A stretch of DNA of 64,000 nucleotides from Sisyra terminalis (Eukaryota; Arthropoda; Insecta; Neuroptera; Sisyridae). The stretch spans positions 61,953,701 through 62,017,700 of the forward strand of contig OY292275.1 of assembly GCA_958496175.1 (NCBI GenBank), in the 5' to 3' direction. Below, one piece after another: positions 58,905-64,000 of this stretch. The stretch's first letter is position 1; each line of letters begins with the position of its first letter. The notes below the pieces were generated by a model. That model did no database searches. It was not told where the DNA came from and worked only from the letters and a program-made list of their open reading frames with translations. The position numbers were made by a program, and so were the translations under genes.

Positions 58905-59840
58905 GGAAATTTTTGTAGCAAATTTTATAGACTTCAATTTTGTATAGAATATTTTTTTCTGTGCAGACTATAGTTTGTGAGATACAAGCAAAAAACCGAA
59001 CTCAAACTTTGATTTGTCAATAACAATAAAAAATATGGATCAAGTAGGCTGATGAGATGAAAAACAGTGGCAGATACTTTAGTAGAGAATCAAGGTGGCT
59101 GTGATTTCAATATTTTTTTCGAGGTAATCAATAGTTTTTTCAATTTCCAAGGGAGGGGGGCTAGCAGGGGGGAAATAGTATATATGTTATAGCATTGCTA
59201 AACTTTTGCGAATATCTCAAAAAGTTTGGGAATCACAAAAAAATTGTTTGGAACAAACTTATAGAGAATTTAATAAGCTTTAATTTTGATAAGAATATTT
59301 TTTTCTGTACGACCAATAATTTTTGAGATAAACGTAGAAAAGTAAAAAAAATTTGGGCTTTCAATAACGATAGAAAAATCGATCAAGTCACCTGGTGAGA
59401 TGTATCAAAGTATATAAGAGCATTGGTAAACTTTTTTGAATAGAAAAAAAAAATTTTATTGAGAATAATTTAGACTTTATTTTTGATAAGAACAATTTTT
59501 TTTCTATGATCGATAATTTGCGAGATATTGATAAAAAAGGTGCAAATATTAAAATTTCCGAAAAGAATAATAATGGGAGGCATTGGATAAAGCAATCTCG
59601 ATCGTTTTTTTTTTTTTTTTTAATAAAAATTGACCAATACGATACTTTTGCAAATATCTCAAAAAATATACAACCTAGAAAAAAAATGATAAGAAACAAT
59701 TTCATAGCGAATGGCAAAGGTTTTAATTTTGATAAGAATATAATTTTCTGTACGATCGATATTTTATGAGATACAAGCAAAAAATCTTTGCCGGGTTCAC
59801 TTGGATCTTTTTGAAATTTTTCCAATTCCTTTCCGAACAT
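58905..59840. repeat. Irregular tandem array
   Basis: TTTTGATAAGAATATTTTTTTCTG and its variants recur near 58940, 59288, 59480 and 59730, each followed by GATAWTTTRYGAGATA. AATATCTCAAAAA recurs near 59211 and 59655, and a CAATAACRATARAAA block near 59018 and 59364. Steps vary (about 346, 193, 247). The 150-codon minus frame at 59388-59840 lies within the array and has a Phe/Leu/Lys/Ile-rich product expected from repeat DNA, so I do not call it a gene. Confidence 0.7.
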
Positions 59841-62690
59841 ATTTATAAGTTTAAGTAGGGGATAAATGTTGGCTTAGGATTATCTCTAAATCCTGGAGAA
59901 ATCCGTTGGGGTGTTGCCCCCTCTGTGGGCCGTAAGCCCCACTAAAACAAACGCTGTTGTAGGAATTCCAAGGCTTACTTTAAAAAAGAAAGATCCAAAG
60001 AAGATCCGGCAAAGTTTACGATTTTTTTTCTCCAAAACCTGCATTTACACTAAATCTAGCGAGAAATTCAGGTTTTGGCGATCGATCCTTCCGAAAGTTA
60101 GATATACAACCATGAAAACTAACCTTAAATTTAATGCAGAATCCTCGTCGGCTTCTGCCGCCTTTGATGATTTTCCTTTTGATCCACAATTCACACATAA
60201 AATCACCAAATTACTTTAGAGTTTTACCCGAAAAAATCTTTCACAACTTATTGACAAATTGAGATCAAGCCGGCTTTCTCAATGGACGCGTCGTAAATTT
60301 ACACGGGATCAAGTACGTGCCGATATTTCGATCGATGCACGATTGATCAAAGTGTGCATTGATCGGCGATACACAAATTACATAATTGATCCACAAATAA
60401 ATCATTTCCGTTCGAATAATTAATCACTAATTACGAAAAAAAAATTAACACTGTCGAAAGTGAAGCCACCGACGCCAACTTAAAAACAATCACGAATCGC
60501 TAGTTGTAAATAAGGTGGTGCGCATGTCAACTATCCATAGGCGCACATTTTGAATTAGTTAAGAAAATGATTTTTTCATAAAAAAACCAATAAAATATTA
60601 AATCGATTGCCTGAAATTGATTTTTCAGCCGGGAAATTCAATTAATTGATTAAAAGAATTGGTTAAATCAAAATTTAGAGTTAAAATTTGCTTCTGGAAA
60701 TTTGGTGAAAATCATCCTTGAATGGTCGCCCATGACTTGGGTGCACTTGTTATGTTACCACTAAAAAAAAAATTCAAAATATTTTTTTTTTGATATTTTA
60801 ATTTTTAATGAAAAATCGATGATTTATGGGAAAAAATTGATATTTACCTATTGAGAAAAAGATATTGATGAATACTAAATCTACTAATGACAGGAATTGA
60901 TTTTTTTCAAATTTTTTAGATTTTTTTTTTGGCACCTGCAGAGTAAATTTTAAAAATAAATCTTTGCTTTCGACTTGTAAACGCAAATATTGGTCTTTCG
61001 GAATCCAAAAGAGTAAAATTTAGGTCTTAAAATGTTACTACATAAATGCCAAATGTCATCGATCATTATCGATAATCGATATAGTTCCATGACCTACTCC
61101 AAACAAAAGGGTTGCATTTTAAACCAATTTGTAGATCATTCAGTATTCAACTAGATCTTTCCCCAATCTTAATTCCAACTTAATCCAAATAAATCCCTTG
61201 TGTAATAATCCTAACCTCCCAATGCTTAAATCCCCAGCCACCTGTGATCACCATGAAAATAATTCCATAGCCCTCTCATCCAAATGTTTTGCAATGAAAA
61301 ATCTCATTAAATATCCAAATATTTTGGCAAAATTCAAATAAATATCGACACCTATAGTAAACAGTACTACATAGTGTACGTAGTAGGCTCGCCTATCTTA
61401 TCTACACAGAACAAATGCTACCCTAAAAACTTGTTTCGAATATCAATAAACTCAAGGCCACCTAAATTGAAAACATATCATTGATTACCAATCGATCCAA
61501 TATTGATCCCTAAAGTTTCCAATCATTTTTTTTTATATTGACATTAAAATTTCTGAAAAAAATGGTCCCTCCTGTGACCTACTTTTGAGCTGTCAAACGC
61601 GATCATCGATTTTTTTTTCGTCGCTGTTGAAAATTTAAAGAAAACATTTTTTTCGGGGTTTAAAAATTGATTGAAGAGATTCGGTAGATCAGGATTGATA
61701 AATCAATTGATTTTTGATCAAAAAAAAAAAAAATCTAGGGGAAAATTTTTTGCATTCTGGTGACTTTCACCAGGCGACACTGTGGCGTCTATCACGGGAC
61801 GCGTCATTGATCGATCAAATTTTAATCAATTGATTTTCGGTGATTTTTATAAAGATTTAATTGTGATTTGTACTTTTTCGGTTTCGTGTGTTATTTTCTT
61901 TGATTTTCTCTTGTTTTTGAGTCATAGCCCTCGGTGATTTATTGTATTTCCTAGTAGCGTTTCGGAAATCAATTGCTATGGCGTTCTTTTTTTTTAATAA
62001 AAAAAAATCCAAATTTTATGAACTTTCCAACATTCCAATGTTATCGTTCCAGAGCATGGCCTCCTTGATCTTATGGATTCCAATTCGGGAACCAATGAGG
62101 TAAATTTAAAACGTCTTTCCATTGTTTTTTTTTAAATATAATTCGTAAATCAAAAGTCCAAGATCATTTGCAATTTTATTGGGCCAAAGTTGCCCCTTTT
62201 CCAATTGTTTTTACCCCTAAAAGTACAGCTGACTTTGATCATCTAACCCTCTTATCAAATTTAATGTTTCCCCAAATTTTGATTACCAATGATTCATGAA
62301 AGCGGAGAGAAAATTGCAAATTTTTGTTTCCATACAGCCATTCCATGGTTTCAGAATCCAACCACCGGTAGACGTAGGTGATTCAATAATTATCGATTAA
62401 AAATCGATCAGTTGATCAATCTACATCCCCAAATAATCCCTTTGACCTACTCTTTACATCCTCAACTAAAACTTTTCTGAAAAATCGGAAAAATCATTGA
62501 TTTTCTTGGAGATTTGATCGCTAGATAAAGACCGAAACCGAAGCCAATTGGAAGAGAAAGACTTAGGTAGAATAAAACACTATCTTTTTCTTTTTTTAAC
62601 CTTTTTTTTTTAAAAAAAAAGAAGGATACTTCCATTAAATAGTCCCTCTTCATCCCCCCAGGAGCCCCAATTCATTGCTTCAAAAAAAAA
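59841..62690. other. Mostly unique interval, one unconvincing frame
   Basis: A 102-codon plus frame at 59911-60219 ends in a non-repetitive stretch (DDFPFDPQFTHKITKLL) but has no recognised domain. GTGGGCCGTAAGCCCCAC near 59926 can form a hairpin. From about 60,240 to 60,420 there are several overlapping GATC/ATCGAT words. No tandem array or transposon with clear ends is seen. Confidence 0.35.
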
Positions 62691-63720
62691 AGAGATATTT
62701 CTTAAGGAATTATCAATATATACAGTTTTTGTAGAAAATTTAAAGATCTACAAAAAAGGTGTCCTACACTTAATCAATAAGTATAAGCGTTTAACCGGAA
62801 ACCAAAGCCAAATGGAGAAAAAAGGACTTAAGTAGGATAAAGTACTTTACTTGTCATTAGCTTTTTTAAAAAAAAAACGATGCTTTCGTTAAATCACCCC
62901 CCCCTCAATTGTTTAGGAGTCCCTATTAAAAACATCTGTTATCTTATCAATGCGTTATCAATACGTTTTTTAATGTTTGTAGAAAAAAAAATTATTAACT
63001 CTCACCAATATAAACTTTTTGTAGAAAATTTAATGCTCTACAAAAAGGTTTGTTATATTTAATCGATAAGTACAAGCGCTTAAACGATAATTAAAGTTAC
63101 CGAAAACGACAGCATTTGGAGTACGGTGAACTTGGAGCGCGATTTTCATTGAAACGCTTTGATTTATCGATTACGTTAAGGAGATCAATTTTGTAGATCA
63201 GATGATTTTCTATGAAAATGTCATGCGAAAAATACGTCAATTTAAATCGTTCTGATAGGAAATAAAAATTTTGACTTTGACATTGAATATCTTTTTAATG
63301 GTTGATTCCATGAAAAAAATGTGTGGTACTTTTTTTGTAGAACACTTATGGTTTTCCAAAAATATTAGTGAAAATATAATACTCTACAAAAAGGTTTGGT
63401 GCATTTAATTGATAAGTACAAGCGTTTAAACGATAATTAAAGTTATCGAAAACAACAGCATTTGGAGTATGGTGAACTTGGACCGCAATTTTCATTGAAA
63501 CGCTTTGATTTATCGATTACGTTAAAGAGATCAATTTTGTAGATCAGATGATTTTCTATGAAAATGTTATGTGAAAATTACGTCAACTTAAATCGCTCCG
63601 ATAGAAAATAAGAATTTTGACTTTGGCATTGAATATTTTTTTAATGGTTGGTTCCATGAAAAAAATGTCCGATACCTTTTTTGTAGAACACTTATGGTTC
63701 TACAAAAATATTAGTATCTG
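62690..63720. repeat. Tandem array, about 353-bp unit
   Basis: CTCTACAAAAAGGTTTG near 63036 and 63391 is followed in both by GATAAGTACAAGCG, TAAACGATAATTAAAGTTA, ACAGCATTTGGAGTA, CATTGAAACGCTTTGATTTA and GATCAGATGATTTTCTATGA. An earlier, more diverged copy starts near 62740. Identity between the two good copies is high. Confidence 0.88.
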
Positions 63721-64000
63721 GTGGTGGTATGATTTACCAATTAAAAATATAGCAAATTTTAAAAGCTTAGTCCTACATTTTCAAATGTTTTTTTTTTTCT
63801 TTTTTAAATTCCTCCAAGTTCCTCGATAACTTTCTTATTATCCAAAACGGTTTTTTTAAGGAAAATTCCACTTAAAAGTTGAAACATTTTATTTGACAAA
63901 TCCGTTAGATAGTTTTACATAAATTTGTGGACACTAAAAATAATTTTATTGTACCAAAAAAAAAAAAAAATCCATTCAATGGAATATTGATCGACTAATT
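63721..64000. other. AT-rich end of window
   Basis: No feature is recognised. A run of about 15 A lies near 63956-63970. Confidence 0.4.

Noticed and set aside
59388..59840. 150-codon minus-strand open frame, the longest annotated ATG frame
   Set aside because: It lies entirely in an irregular tandem array. The product is Phe/Leu/Ile/Lys-rich with internal repeats that mirror the DNA repeats.
59911..60219. 102-codon plus-strand frame near a GTGGGCCGTAAGCCCCAC hairpin
   Set aside because: No recognisable domain, signal or splice context. Mentioned in the interval entry but not called as a gene.
1..64000. CRISPR array, prophage, integron or bacterial operon
   Set aside because: Repeat units are too long, spacers are themselves repeats, and there are no dense long open frames or ribosome binding sites. 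The DNA is eukaryotic in character.

Overview
The window looks like AT-rich eukaryotic nuclear DNA, most likely from an insect or another arthropod. The evidence is indirect: about two thirds or more A+T, no bacterial-style gene packing, Helitron ends, TA/TTAA/8-bp/9-bp target-site duplications of DNA transposon families, a tRNA-derived repeat and one CpG-richer promoter/first-exon candidate. No rRNA, intact tRNA gene, CRISPR array, viral genome or autonomous transposon gene is visible. Most open frames over 60 codons are shadows of AT-rich DNA or repeats.

Only one gene signal is reasonably convincing: a plus-strand promoter/5' UTR at about 35.48-35.77 kb leading to ATG GCG ACC G and a strong splice donor GTAAGT at 35,782. 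If real, everything to the right (28 kb) could be its first intron and the tandem arrays to the left its upstream region. I could not find a convincing second exon. Three or four unassigned open frames (14.5 kb and 28.9 kb on the minus strand; 39.4 kb and 46.7 kb on the plus strand) are listed at low confidence.

The rest is a mosaic of tandem arrays. From left to right: about 970-bp units (0-1.9 kb), about 580-bp units (4.4-5.6 kb), 733-bp units (10.2-13.55 kb), 355/560-bp units (21.2-23.1 kb), an inverted-then-direct family of about 165 bp (25-28.15 kb), about 177-bp monomers arranged as 355-bp and then 702-bp higher-order units (29.4-33.7 kb), about 350-390-bp units (34.1-35.1 kb), about 540-575-bp units (37.7-39.06 kb), about 167-bp monomers with a GCGCCMTCT core (40.3-41.9 kb), 178-bp and 305-bp duplications (45.4 and 47.9 kb), a heavily invaded array (51.6-54.7 kb), an alternating A/B array built on CCACCTGTTGA (56.2-57.8 kb), and arrays at 58.9-59.8 and 62.7-63.7 kb.

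Non-autonomous mobile elements sit in or between these arrays, several with clear boundaries: a TTAA-flanked element (15.6 kb), a 1.4-kb near-palindrome (16.6-18.0 kb), two hAT-like MITEs (19.4 and 57.4 kb), two short Helitrons (19.6 and 23.9 kb), a 153-bp element with 9-bp duplications (25.3 kb), a TA-flanked element (33.7 kb), and three inverted-repeat elements (51.75-53.4 kb). In several cases the neighbouring array unit preserves the uninserted site, so the order of events can be read directly.
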